A stretch of DNA of 64,000 nucleotides from contig JAJDWB010000020.1 in NCBI GenBank assembly GCA_022825855.1, forward strand, positions 1 through 64,000, written 5' to 3'. Shown here in pieces: positions 25,612 to 33,617 of this stretch. A program made the translations under genes and the position numbers. The notes under the pieces were generated by a model that had not been told where the DNA came from, made no database searches, and was given only the letters and a program-made list of their open reading frames with translations. The stretch comes from Dehalococcoidia bacterium (lineage in GTDB: Bacteria; Chloroflexota; Dehalococcoidia; Bin125). The number at the start of each line of letters is the position of its first letter. Position 1 is the stretch's first letter.

Positions 25612-26310
25612 ATGCACATCTCACCCAAACGACGCCGGCGCTGCCTCAACATCCACCACCTCAGCATGCAGGGACACTCCCAGCGCCAGATCGCCAAGCG
25701 ACTCGAAGTCTCCCACGCCACCGTCCGCTCGGACCTCCAACTGATCGAGACCCACTGGGCCGACATCGCCGCACCGGCCGCCGACGACCTGCTCCTCGAA
25801 CAACTCCACCTGATCCGCGAGCAGACCGCCCGCATCAACGAGTTCAACATCATGGAGACCTTCGGCAAGCACATGACGATCTCCGAATACCTCAAGGCCT
25901 GCGACGACCGCGACGCCCGGGTGCTCGCCTACATCCGCGAGGCCCGACGCACGATCGAGGCCGTCCACCGCCGCGCCGGCGAGCGCGAGGCTCAGCCCGA
26001 CCTCTACGAGGACGCAGAAACCGACACAAACCCGTCAGAAACCAGCACCAAATCTGACATCACTGTCCAGCCAGAATCGGTTTCGCCGCAGCCAGAGCTG
26101 GAGATCGTCGCCTCAGACCCCTCACAGGAAAAAAATCCGCCCGAGACCGCTCAAACCGACCCCGATCCCCTGCTCGACCCCATAATCCAGGAGGCCATCG
26201 CCCTCTTTCCCCAGCTCAAGGGCAAACCCACCGAAGAGATCCTCACCTTCCTCGACCAACTCACCGACCCAGCCAACGAGCAACCCCTCCAAACCGCCGC
26301 CGCCGGCTGA
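25612..26310 (+). CDS. helix-turn-helix protein of unknown function
   Basis: The 232-aa protein has an Arg-rich N-terminus and a homeodomain-like helix-turn-helix at about residues 16-45 (GHSQRQIAKRLEVSHATVRSD). A helical region follows (about 50-125, EQLHLIREQTARINEFN to RRTIEAVHRRAGE). The tail is acidic, Thr/Pro/Glu-rich and probably disordered (about 130-185), with a final helical segment (LFPQLKGKPTEEILTFLDQL). The layout resembles DNA-binding small-terminase or resolvase-like HTH proteins, but no family can be named. Codons are C-ending and the preceding 100 bp are less GC-rich, both unlike the flanking genes. REP-like hairpins lie upstream and a 40-bp tandem repeat lies downstream, so this could be an inserted segment. 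Confidence 0.7.
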   Translation: MHISPKRRRRCLNIHHLSMQGHSQRQIAKRLEVSHATVRSDLQLIETHWADIAAPAADDLLLEQLHLIREQTARINEFNIMETFGKHMTISEYLKACDDRDARVLAYIREARRTIEAVHRRAGEREAQPDLYEDAETDTNPSETSTKSDITVQPESVSPQPELEIVASDPSQEKNPPETAQTDPDPLLDPIIQEAIALFPQLKGKPTEEILTFLDQLTDPANEQPLQTAAAG

Positions 26311-26350
26311 CAAGACTCCCTCTCCCTCAAACGAAGTCGCCCCCGCGCAG

Positions 26351-26430
26351 GCGGGGGCCCCGCGCAGCCTGCCCCTGGCGCGAACAGGGGGCGGGGGCCC
26401 CGCGCAGCCTGCCTCTGGCTTGAACAGGGG
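26351..26430. repeat. two tandem copies of a 40-bp repeat
   Basis: 26351-26390 and 26391-26430 are the same 40-bp unit, beginning GCGGGGGCCCCGCGCAGCCT and ending GAACAGGGG, with three substitutions. Each unit contains the palindrome GCGGGGCCCCGC-like core (GGGGGCCCCGCG). It lies 40 bp after the HTH gene and 38 bp before the end of the convergent small membrane protein gene. The rest of the 157-bp gap shows no gene. Confidence 0.9.
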
Positions 26431-26467
26431 ACACAGGGGAGCCGGAAGGGGGATCGGTTCGTCGTGT

Positions 26468-26713
26468 CTAGAAGAGCTGCGCGATCGCGACGGCGGCCGC
26501 CAACAGCGCTGTCCAAATCCCCGTGGCCCAGATCAGCATGGTTTGCTGATCGTGGCGAATGTCGTTTCGCAGCGTTTGCAAGTCGTCTTTTGTGGCGAGC
26601 GGAGCGAGATCATCCTCAAGCGCGTCGGTGAACGCTTCCGCGTCCTCTTCGCCGATGTGCGAGCGCAGAATTCGGAAGTAACGCAGTCTGTTGATCCGAT
26701 TGAACGTTGCCAT
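26468..26713 (-). CDS. small coiled-coil membrane protein (DUF1640/CCDC90-like)
   Basis: An 81-aa protein with a short charged N-terminal helical part, a heptad-like segment (about 34-55, LAPLATKDDLQTLRNDIRHD) and one C-terminal membrane helix (about 58-80, MLIWATGIWTALLAAAVAIAQ). The combination of a KDDL...LRNDI coiled coil and a C-terminal anchor is that of the small DUF1640-like proteins found in many bacteria near mobile or repeat-rich regions. Function unknown. It is the only minus-strand gene between 23386 and 35002. Confidence 0.65.
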   Translation of the reverse strand: MATFNRINRLRYFRILRSHIGEEDAEAFTDALEDDLAPLATKDDLQTLRNDIRHDQQTMLIWATGIWTALLAAAVAIAQLF

Positions 26714-26790
26714 GGGGGTCAGCGTAGCCGACGGAGAGCGGTCTCAGCGGCGTAGACTGCGTGCCTGTTGGGTGAGTTGGAGGGTTTGAT

Positions 26791-27705
26791 ATGTCGAAGC
26801 CGGTGGTGATTGAGGCGGCGATCAATGGGGGGACGCCGAAGTCCCGGAATCCCAACGCTCCGCGGTCGGTTGAGGAGATTGCCGTGGACGCGGTGCGGGC
26901 GGTGGATGCGGGGGCGGCGATCGTGCACAACCACAACGACGATCCGGTGATCGTCTCGGGCGCGCGGACGACGGCGGGCTGGCACAATCCGCAGCCGTAC
27001 ATCGACGCCTGGCGGGAGGTGCTGTCGCAGCGGCCGGACACGATCCTGTATCCGACGATGGGCTCGGGCGGGCACGACTCGGAGATCGCGGTGCGTTATT
27101 CGCACCTGCCGGCGCTGCATGAGGCGGGCGTGCTGGGGCAGGGGCTGATCGATCCCGGCTGCGTGGGTCTGGGTCCGGCGGACGAGCACGGGCTACCGGC
27201 GCCGACGGACAACGTCTACATCAACACGTACCGGGACGCGCGCTACATGTTTGAGACCTGCCGGCGGATGGGCCGCGGGGCCTCGATCTCGATCTTCGAG
27301 CCGGGCTTCCTGCGCGTCGTGCTGGCCTATCACGCGCAAGGACTGGTCCCGCAGGGATCGCTGGTCAAGCTGTACTTCGGCGGGACGGAGCGCGGCCCGC
27401 TGGGCTTCGGCATGTTCCCCACCGAGCCTTGCCTGGACGCCTACCTCTCGATGCTGGAAGGCACCGGACTCGAATGGTCGGTCGCGATCCTGGGCGGGGA
27501 CTGCATCGGCTCCGGTTTCGCGCGGCTGGCGCTGGAGCGGGGCGGGCACCTGCGGGTGGGGCTGGAGGACTTCTACCAGGGCAATCGCACGCCGACGAAC
27601 ACGGAGTTGCTGGAGGAGGCGGTCAGCCTCTGCGACGAGGTGGGACGGCCGGTGGCGTCGCCGTCGGAGGCGCGTGAGCTGCTGGGTCTGCCGTCGACGC
27701 CATAG
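26791..27705 (+). CDS. BKACE-family beta-keto acid cleavage enzyme (DUF849)
   Basis: BKACE enzymes condense a beta-keto acid with acetyl-CoA to give acetoacetate and a new CoA ester; the best-known member cleaves 3-keto-5-aminohexanoate in lysine fermentation. This 304-aa protein shows the family order: VIEAAINGG near the start, RSVEEIAVDAVRAVDAGAAIVHNHNDD with the zinc-binding HNH pair, an IFEPGFLR segment, WSVAILGGD and GGHLRVGLEDF with the catalytic Glu, then NTELLEEAVSL. The real substrate is unknown. It begins 77 bp from the divergent small membrane gene and precedes the two PNPOx-fold genes. Confidence 0.9.
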   Translation: MSKPVVIEAAINGGTPKSRNPNAPRSVEEIAVDAVRAVDAGAAIVHNHNDDPVIVSGARTTAGWHNPQPYIDAWREVLSQRPDTILYPTMGSGGHDSEIAVRYSHLPALHEAGVLGQGLIDPGCVGLGPADEHGLPAPTDNVYINTYRDARYMFETCRRMGRGASISIFEPGFLRVVLAYHAQGLVPQGSLVKLYFGGTERGPLGFGMFPTEPCLDAYLSMLEGTGLEWSVAILGGDCIGSGFARLALERGGHLRVGLEDFYQGNRTPTNTELLEEAVSLCDEVGRPVASPSEARELLGLPSTP

Positions 27706-27732
27706 AACAGCCACGACCACATCCCCTCCGAT

Positions 27733-27755
27733 CCCCTCTCCCCGAGGGAGAGGGG
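27733..27755 (+). terminator. strong 10-bp hairpin after the BKACE gene
   Basis: CCCCTCTCCC (27733-27742) and GGGAGAGGGG (27746-27755) are perfectly complementary with a 3-nt loop CGA, located 28 bp after the BKACE stop and 40 bp before the next ATG. It may terminate or attenuate transcription. Similar CCCTCTCCC-type hairpins are widespread as repetitive elements in bacteria, so it may also be a repeat unit. Confidence 0.55.
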
Positions 27756-27794
27756 GTTAGCCCCGGATAGGTCTGCACGAAAGAGGAAAGAACA

Positions 27795-28292
27795 ATGTAC
27801 GAAATGACGGCAGAGACGTTGAGAGCAATGCTCGGCCAGCGGTCGACTGCGGTGCTGGCGACCGTGCGGCGGGACGGCAGTCCCTACACGATTCCGCTCT
27901 GGTTCCTGTGGGAAGGCGAGGTGCCGGACGACGTGGACCCGGTCTCCAATCCGCCCAGCGGCCACGTCTGGTTCTCGGGACGCACGACCAGCACCTGGGC
28001 GAAGCACTTGCAGCGCGACCCGCGCGCTTCGCTCTGCATCGACGTCGAGGGTCCGCCCGCCATGCACATCGGACTCGACGGCCCGGTCGAGTGCCTGACG
28101 GAGAACGAGTTCGATCACGACCCGCTGATGCGCCGCGTCGTCGAGAAGTACGTCGGCCGGGGCGATCCAGCCAACGACGAGATGGTCGAGCGTTACCTCG
28201 AAATGACCAGCGCAATAACGCAGTTGCATTTCAGGCTGACCCCGACCCGCTGGCGCGCCATCGATCTGTCGTCGTTCGAGGCCGGGCAGTGA
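27795..28292 (+). CDS. pyridoxamine 5'-phosphate oxidase-fold (split-barrel flavin/F420) protein, copy 1
   Basis: The 165-aa protein has the split-barrel core: TAVLATVRRDGSPYTIPLWFLW, then VWFSGRTTSTWAKHLQRDPRASLCID and a C-terminal RWRAIDLSSF. The first block corresponds to the strand pair that binds FMN or F420 in the PNPOx-like superfamily. Whether it is an FMN or F420H2 enzyme cannot be decided by eye; its location among F420-type LLM genes favours F420. AGAGGAAAG lies before the ATG. A close paralogue follows after 30 bp. Confidence 0.88.
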   Translation: MYEMTAETLRAMLGQRSTAVLATVRRDGSPYTIPLWFLWEGEVPDDVDPVSNPPSGHVWFSGRTTSTWAKHLQRDPRASLCIDVEGPPAMHIGLDGPVECLTENEFDHDPLMRRVVEKYVGRGDPANDEMVERYLEMTSAITQLHFRLTPTRWRAIDLSSFEAGQ

Positions 28293-28322
28293 CGTCGGAG
28301 TTCACGAGCGAAGGAGCTAGAG

Positions 28323-28847
28323 ATGCCGAGAATGAGAGCGGATGCGTGGCGGGAGTTCATGGAGCAGCCGCACAGCGGGGTACTGGCGACGCTGCGGCGG
28401 GACGGGCGGCCCTACACGATCCCGCTCTGGTTCCTGTGGGACGGGGAGATCGACGACGACGCGCATCCGCTGCGCAATCCGCCGCGGGGGCAGATCTGGC
28501 TGACGGGGACGCTGAGCCGGATCTGGTGCCGGCAGCTCATGCGTGATCCGCGGATGTCGTTCTGTATCGAGGATTCGGGTCCGCCGGCGCGGCACGTGGA
28601 GATCGACGGCACGGCCGAGGCCTGCACGCTGCCGGAGTTCGACATCTGGCCGATCTCGCACAAGCTGGCGAAGAAGTACGTGGGCCGGGGCGATCCGGCG
28701 AACGACGAGGCGGTGGAGGCGTTCTTCGCCAACATGCAGACGGAGCCGCGGATGCTGTTCCGGGTGACGCCGGAGGTGTGGCGGGCGATCGATCTGACGG
28801 TGTATCGGGGCAAGCGGGAGGATCGGGAGTTTCAGGCCGAGAGATAG
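28323..28847 (+). CDS. pyridoxamine 5'-phosphate oxidase-fold protein, copy 2
   Basis: A 174-aa paralogue of the preceding gene: GVLATLRRDGRPYTIPLWFLWDGE, IWLTGTLSRIWCRQLMRDPRMSFCIE, KKYVGRGDPANDEAVE and VWRAIDLTVY all have counterparts in copy 1 (for instance EKYVGRGDPANDEMVE). The pair results from tandem duplication. AAGGAGC precedes the ATG. The MFS gene starts 9 bp later, so the two PNPOx-fold proteins and the transporter may share a transcript. Confidence 0.88.
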   Translation: MPRMRADAWREFMEQPHSGVLATLRRDGRPYTIPLWFLWDGEIDDDAHPLRNPPRGQIWLTGTLSRIWCRQLMRDPRMSFCIEDSGPPARHVEIDGTAEACTLPEFDIWPISHKLAKKYVGRGDPANDEAVEAFFANMQTEPRMLFRVTPEVWRAIDLTVYRGKREDREFQAER

Positions 28848-28856
28848 CCTGAGCGG

Positions 28857-30149
28857 GTGAGCAACCGGCTCCCCTCGTCGCGGACTTCGCTGCTAAACAA
28901 TCCCGGCTTCCGGCGGGTCTGGGCGGCGGGTGCGCTCACGGGCATGGTGCGCTGGCTGGACATGCTGGTACTGACGCTGTTTGCGCGGGACCTCGCCGAG
29001 GCGGCGGGGTTCGTGGCGCTGGCCTTTCTGATCCGGATGCTGCCGCGGCTGCTGTTCGGGATGTTCGTGGGCGCGATCGCCGACCGCTTCGACCGCAAGA
29101 AGATCTGGATCGGCTCGTTGCTGATCCTCTCGGTGATGTACTTCGGGCTGACGGCGTACGTGATGCTGATCGGGATCGACTTCTGGACGCTGCTGGTCTT
29201 CGTCTTCATCGCGGGGATCGTCTGGTCGGTGGAGTTTCCCACGCGGCGGGCGATGATCGCGGACGTGGTGGCGCCGCACCAGGTGGGTCGGGCGGTGGGT
29301 CTGGACTGGTCGACGGACTCGATCGTGCGGATTCCCGGTCCGCTGATCGGCGCCGGTCTGCTGCAGAAGCTGGGGGCGGAGTGGGCGTACCTGTTCACGG
29401 CCTGCGCGTTCATCGGCTCGGCCGCGATTGCCTCGACGCTGAGCTACCAGAAGCCGCTGCGGAGCGGCGCGGCGGAGGGATTCGGCGAAGTCGCGCGGGA
29501 GACCTGGCGGGACATCCGCGACGGCTTCAGCTACATCCGGCGCAGCGAGCTGTTGCTGGGCGTGTTGATGGTGACGCTGGCCTTCAACCTGCTCTTCCCG
29601 GCCTACAACGCGGCGCTGCCGGATATCGGCCAGGAGCTGCTGGGCGTGGACAAGTTGCGGATCGGCGTGCTGGAGGCGCTGGTCGGCGCGGGATCGTTCG
29701 TCAGCGCGCTGGCGATCGCGGGCTGGAGCAGTTGGGGGCAGTCGGGCCGGATCTACTACGCGGGCACCGCCTGGTTCCTGTGCTGCGTGACGGGGATGGT
29801 GCTCTCGCCCTGGTACGAGCTGTCGATGCTGATCTCGTTCTGCATGGGCTTCGGCTTCTCCGCGTTTGCGATCATGCAGACATCCTTGCTGGTGACGCGG
29901 ACGCCGCCGGAGATGCGGGGGCGGGTGATGGGCGTGCTGTCGATGGTGATCGGGATGGGGCCGGTGACCGGGTTGCAGGTGTTCTTCATGTTCGAGTGGT
30001 TCGGGATCCAGGGAGGCGTGATCTCGGTGGTGATCGAGGCGGCGGCGCTGATGCTGTTGGCGATCCTGATCTTCCCGGTGGTGATCCGGCGGCTGGTGGG
30101 GTCGGATCCGCGCACGGCGGCAACGTTTGCGCCGCAGCGGTCGCGCTGA
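28857..30149 (+). CDS. major facilitator superfamily transporter (EntS/MFS_3-like exporter)
   Basis: The 430-aa integral membrane protein begins at a GTG. It has about 11-12 predicted helices, the MFS loop 2-3 motif as ADRFDRKKIWIGS, the N-terminal NPGFRRVWAAGALTGMVRW, and EFPTRRAMIADVV after helix 5, features of the MFS_3 exporter group (enterobactin exporter EntS and relatives). The second half repeats the pattern with TRTPPEMRGRVMGV. Substrate unknown; a drug- or metabolite-exporter is the family expectation. Confidence 0.9.
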   Translation: MSNRLPSSRTSLLNNPGFRRVWAAGALTGMVRWLDMLVLTLFARDLAEAAGFVALAFLIRMLPRLLFGMFVGAIADRFDRKKIWIGSLLILSVMYFGLTAYVMLIGIDFWTLLVFVFIAGIVWSVEFPTRRAMIADVVAPHQVGRAVGLDWSTDSIVRIPGPLIGAGLLQKLGAEWAYLFTACAFIGSAAIASTLSYQKPLRSGAAEGFGEVARETWRDIRDGFSYIRRSELLLGVLMVTLAFNLLFPAYNAALPDIGQELLGVDKLRIGVLEALVGAGSFVSALAIAGWSSWGQSGRIYYAGTAWFLCCVTGMVLSPWYELSMLISFCMGFGFSAFAIMQTSLLVTRTPPEMRGRVMGVLSMVIGMGPVTGLQVFFMFEWFGIQGGVISVVIEAAALMLLAILIFPVVIRRLVGSDPRTAATFAPQRSR

Positions 30150-30188
30150 GCGCGGGTTGACTAGGCTGGGTCGGGATGGAGGCGCGCG

Positions 30189-30524
30189 ATGACGACCATG
30201 CGCCGGCGGCGGCAATTCAAGGCGGACCTGTTGACGACGGGCGGCTCGCTGCTGACCGAGTGCTTTGCGATCGTCGACATCGAGACGACGCGCAACGGCG
30301 ACGTACGCGAGCGGAGCTGGCGGGGCAAGCTGTCCTCGCTGTCGCAGCCCGAGCACTCGCTGGGCGGCGTCTACCAGTTGCGGGCGCGGGGCGAGGATGG
30401 GGAGGGCAGCCGGATCGAGATCATCGACGGCTTCGAGGAGCGGCTGGGGGTGACGTCGGATGAGTACAGCTTTATCGGCTCGGGCGAACCGCCCAACGCG
30501 GGAGGGCGCCAGCGTCGGCGCTGA
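30189..30524 (+). CDS. unknown 111-aa protein upstream of proA
   Basis: A small basic-ended protein with an Arg-rich start (TMRRRRQFK) and end (GGRQRRR). The middle looks like a compact beta-rich domain (LLTECFAIVDIETTRNGDVRERSWRGKL, with GVYQLRARGEDGEGSRIEIIDGF). No signal peptide, membrane segment or recognisable motif. GGAGG lies 7-11 bp before the ATG and the codon pattern matches the neighbouring genes, so it is likely real. It lies 39 bp after the MFS gene and 56 bp before proA. Function unknown. Confidence 0.65.
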   Translation: MTTMRRRRQFKADLLTTGGSLLTECFAIVDIETTRNGDVRERSWRGKLSSLSQPEHSLGGVYQLRARGEDGEGSRIEIIDGFEERLGVTSDEYSFIGSGEPPNAGGRQRRR

Positions 30525-30580
30525 GTCTGGCAGGGGGCTACGATCATCGAGAGCGACGACAGCGAACAGGACCGGGCGAC

Positions 30581-31876
30581 ATGACGACGGCACAGGCGGT
30601 GGATGCATCGGCGGAGTTGCGGGCCCAGGTGGAGGCGGCCAAGACCGCGTCGCCGTCGCTGGGCTGGGCAACGCGCGAGCAGAAGGACGCCGTGCTGCAT
30701 AGAGCGGCGGCGCTGCTGCGCGAGCGGTCGGCGGAGGTCGTGGCGGCCAACGAGGCAGACGTCGCCGAGGCCGGCGGACATCTGAGCGAGGCGATGATCG
30801 ACCGGCTGAGGTTGACGCCGGAGCGGGTCGAGGCGCTGGCGGTGTCGCTGGAGGAGCTCGCCCTGCTGGAGGATCCGGTCGGAGAGACGATTGACCGGAC
30901 GACGACGGAGTCCGGGCTTGAGATCGAGCGGGTGCGGGTGCCGCTGGGCGTGATCGCCTCGATCTACGAGTCGCGGCCGAACGTGACGATTGACATCGGC
31001 GCGATCTGCCTGAAATCGGGCAACGCGGCGGTGTTGCGCGGCGGGCGCGAGGCGCTGCGCTCCAACCGCATCCTCGCCGATGTGCTCCGCGACGCGCTGG
31101 CCGACAACGGGTTGCCGGCCGACGCGATCCAACTCGTGCGCAGCACGGATCGGGCGCTGGTGGGCGAACTGCTGGCGATGCATGATCTGATCGACCTGAT
31201 GGTGCCGCGAGGCGGGCAGGCGTTGATCAACCGGGTGAGCCGGGAGGCGTCGATGGCGGTGGTCGCCGGCGGCGTGGGCATCTGTCACACCTACATCGAC
31301 GCAGCCGCGGACCTGGAGATGGCGCTGGCGGTGGTCGACAACGCGAAGCGCCGGCGGGTGAGCATCTGCAACGCGCTGGATGTGATGCTGGTGCACGAGT
31401 CGGTGGCGGCGGAGTTTCTGGCGGAACTGGGCCGGCGCTGGGACGCAAACGGTCCCGCTGCGGTGGAGTTGCGGGCGGACGAGCGGGCGGCGTCGCTGCT
31501 GGCGGGGACGCCGGCCTGCGTGGTGCCAGCCGGTGCGGACGATTTCGATACCGAGTTTCTCTCGCTGACGGCGGCGGTCGGCGTCGTCGACAGCGCGGAT
31601 GCCGCGCTAGCGCATATTGCCGAGCACGGCAGCGGGCACTCGGAAGCGGTGATCACGGCCGACGGGGCGCTGGGCCAGCGGTTCCTGCGCGAGGTCGATG
31701 CGGCGGCGGTCTACGTCAATGCCTCGACGCAGTTCACCGACGGCGGACAGTTCGGGCTGGGCGCGGAAGTGGGCATCTCGACCGGCAAGCTGCACGCGCG
31801 CGGCCCGATGGGTCTGCGCGAGCTGACCTCGTACAAGTGGGTGATCCGCGGCGACGGACACATTCGGCCGGTCTGA
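30581..31876 (+). CDS. proA: glutamate-5-semialdehyde dehydrogenase (gamma-glutamyl phosphate reductase)
   Basis: ProA (431 aa) reduces gamma-glutamyl phosphate to glutamate semialdehyde with NADPH in proline synthesis. The ALDH-superfamily landmarks are present: RVPLGVIASIYESRPNVTID, GGREALRSNR, VPRGGQALI, the catalytic Cys in RRVSICNALDVMLVH, and the C-terminal QFTDGGQFGLGAEVGISTGKLHARGPMGL, cut here at FTDGGQFGLG and KLHARGPMGL. proB is not adjacent. AGGA precedes the ATG. Confidence 0.96.
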   Translation: MTTAQAVDASAELRAQVEAAKTASPSLGWATREQKDAVLHRAAALLRERSAEVVAANEADVAEAGGHLSEAMIDRLRLTPERVEALAVSLEELALLEDPVGETIDRTTTESGLEIERVRVPLGVIASIYESRPNVTIDIGAICLKSGNAAVLRGGREALRSNRILADVLRDALADNGLPADAIQLVRSTDRALVGELLAMHDLIDLMVPRGGQALINRVSREASMAVVAGGVGICHTYIDAAADLEMALAVVDNAKRRRVSICNALDVMLVHESVAAEFLAELGRRWDANGPAAVELRADERAASLLAGTPACVVPAGADDFDTEFLSLTAAVGVVDSADAALAHIAEHGSGHSEAVITADGALGQRFLREVDAAAVYVNASTQFTDGGQFGLGAEVGISTGKLHARGPMGLRELTSYKWVIRGDGHIRPV

Positions 31877-31900
31877 GCGGCGATCGCAGGAGACGGAATC

Positions 31901-32890
31901 ATGCCCGACCGACCAAGTCCAACCGTCGCCGGCGCGGCCATGCGCGCGACCGCCGCGGAGTTTGCCGAGAGCCTCGATGCGCAGCAGCGGTCGCAGACGA
32001 TCTACGACTTCATGGATGGCGAGCGAATCTTCTGGTACTACCCGCCGACCAATCGGCATGGTCTGGCGCTGCGCGACATGACGCCGGGGCAGCGGGAGCT
32101 GGCCCTGGGTCTGATGCGGGCCGGATTGAGCGAGCGCGCCTACTCGCAGGCGGTGGGGATCATTGACCTGGAGATCGTGCTGGGCGAGATCGAGCGGGCG
32201 GCGGGGCGCCACACGTTCCGGCGCGACCCGGAGCTGTACTACTGGACGATCTTTGGCGATCCGAGCAGCGACGCCGAGCCCTGGGGCTGGCGGGTCGAAG
32301 GGCATCACATCTCGCTCAACTATGCGCTCTGGGGCGACGGGTTGTTGTCGCTGACGCCCTGGTTCCTGGGAACGAATCCGGCCGAGGTGCGGGAGGGTCC
32401 GCAGGCGGGATTGCGGATTCTTGATCGGCGCGAGGACCTGGCCTTCGAGCTGATGGCCTCGCTGGACGGCGAACAGTCGGAACGCGCCGTGATCTATGCG
32501 GAAGCGCCCTGGGACATCCTCACGTTCAACGCCTCACGGGCGGTGATGCCTGCCTATGAGGGTCTGGCGTCGTCGGAGCTGGACGACGATCAGCGGGCGG
32601 TGCTGGACCGGTTGGTCGACGTCTACGTCGACCAGGCGCCGGCGGAACTGGCGGAGGATCGGCGGGCGCGGATCGCGTCGGCGGGGCGCGAGGGCATGCA
32701 CTTTGCCTGGGCCGGTCCCGTGCAGAGCGGGGAGCCGCATTACTATCGGATTCACGGCGGCAACTTCCTGGTCGAGTTCGACAACCGCCAGAACGGCGCC
32801 AATCACATTCACTCGGTCTGGCGCGACGTGGAGAACGACTTCGCCAACGATGTCCTGGGCGAGCATCTGATCCTGTATCACGTGCTCTGA
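31901..32890 (+). CDS. DUF3500 family protein
   Basis: This 329-aa protein matches the DUF3500 pattern: DGERIFWYYPP, ELYYWTIFG, WGWRVEGHHISLNYALW, TPWFLGTNPAEVREGPQAGLRIL, REDLAFELMASL, MHFAWAGP and the C-terminal FLVEFDNRQNGANHIHSVWRD (FDNRQNGANHIHSVWRD region). The conserved GHH, HIHSVWRD and charged residues suggest a metal- or heme-type site, but the biochemical role is unknown. No signal peptide is visible. It lies 24 bp after proA and 27 bp before a small unknown gene, probably in one unit. Confidence 0.85.
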   Translation: MPDRPSPTVAGAAMRATAAEFAESLDAQQRSQTIYDFMDGERIFWYYPPTNRHGLALRDMTPGQRELALGLMRAGLSERAYSQAVGIIDLEIVLGEIERAAGRHTFRRDPELYYWTIFGDPSSDAEPWGWRVEGHHISLNYALWGDGLLSLTPWFLGTNPAEVREGPQAGLRILDRREDLAFELMASLDGEQSERAVIYAEAPWDILTFNASRAVMPAYEGLASSELDDDQRAVLDRLVDVYVDQAPAELAEDRRARIASAGREGMHFAWAGPVQSGEPHYYRIHGGNFLVEFDNRQNGANHIHSVWRDVENDFANDVLGEHLILYHVL

Positions 32891-32917
32891 GTTTCGAGGA
32901 AACGAGGCGCCGAGCGG

Positions 32918-33208
32918 ATGTTTCACTACGAACGCGAGAGCCGAACGGCGCACTCGGAGTGCTACGTGATCGAGAACGAGGCCGGTTCGCGCGGGCGGAT
33001 CGATCTGCACTTCGCGCCGCCGCTGGTCTACGCGACGCTCTGCGTGCCGGAGTCGTGGGCCGAGGAGGACATCCAGGACGTAATCGCCGACGCCGACGAT
33101 CGCTGGGCGCTGACCGCGGATCCGTTGCGCGACGACCTGATCGTCACCGTCTGGCGCGGCCAGGAAGTGGGCGTCTATTCGCAGGAAGAGGGAGGCGCAG
33201 ATGACTGA
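32918..33208 (+). CDS. unknown acidic 96-aa protein
   Basis: A compact protein with alternating beta strands (HSECYVIENEAGSRGRIDLHF, LVYATLCVPESW) and a helix (EEDIQDVIADADDRW), ending in an acidic tail. No cysteine cluster other than isolated residues, no signal peptide and no recognised motif. It overlaps the next gene by 8 bp, so the two are translationally coupled, which supports both being real. Function unknown. Confidence 0.65.
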   Translation: MFHYERESRTAHSECYVIENEAGSRGRIDLHFAPPLVYATLCVPESWAEEDIQDVIADADDRWALTADPLRDDLIVTVWRGQEVGVYSQEEGGADD

Positions 33209-33617
33209 CGAGACACCGGAGATCGAGGACGCGGCGGAGGAGGCCGAGGCGGCGGACGCGCTGCAGATGCTGTTCGACGGTCATGTCGACGTGATGCTGC
33301 CGCCGGAGGAGATCGAGGAGTTTCACGACTTCATCCGCGAAGAGGCGTTGATGCGGCGGCGGTTCGCCGTCTCGTTCCGGCTCGAGTGCCGTTGCCTGGC
33401 CTGGATTGGCTATTCGCTGGCCAACATCGTCACCCACGAGGACGGGATCGAGTTCAAGGCCAATCCGCTCCAGACCTACGTGCCCGATCACGAGCCGGAC
33501 GTCGAGCATCCCGAGGGCGCGACCGAGGATCCACCCGAGCAGTTTCTCGACTGGCCGATCTGGCCGCTGGAGATTTACCAGGACGAGATGGAAGACGAAC
33601 TCGAGGACGACGAGTGA
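33201..33617 (+). CDS. unknown very acidic 138-aa protein
   Basis: A strongly acidic protein with Glu/Asp-rich ends (TPEIEDAAEEAEAAD and DEMEDELEDDE) around a central part (VSFRLECRCLAWIGYSLANIV) with a CRC pair and an aromatic, proline-rich C-terminal section (LDWPIWPLEIYQ). It may act as an acidic adaptor or binding protein; no family recognised. It overlaps the preceding gene by 8 bp and the HAD gene by 4 bp (GTGA), so the three form a coupled set. Confidence 0.65.
   Translation: MTDETPEIEDAAEEAEAADALQMLFDGHVDVMLPPEEIEEFHDFIREEALMRRRFAVSFRLECRCLAWIGYSLANIVTHEDGIEFKANPLQTYVPDHEPDVEHPEGATEDPPEQFLDWPIWPLEIYQDEMEDELEDDE

Noticed and set aside
28893-30671. 592-aa frame antisense to the MFS gene
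   Set aside because: Proline/His/Arg-rich composition typical of shadow frames; no domain.
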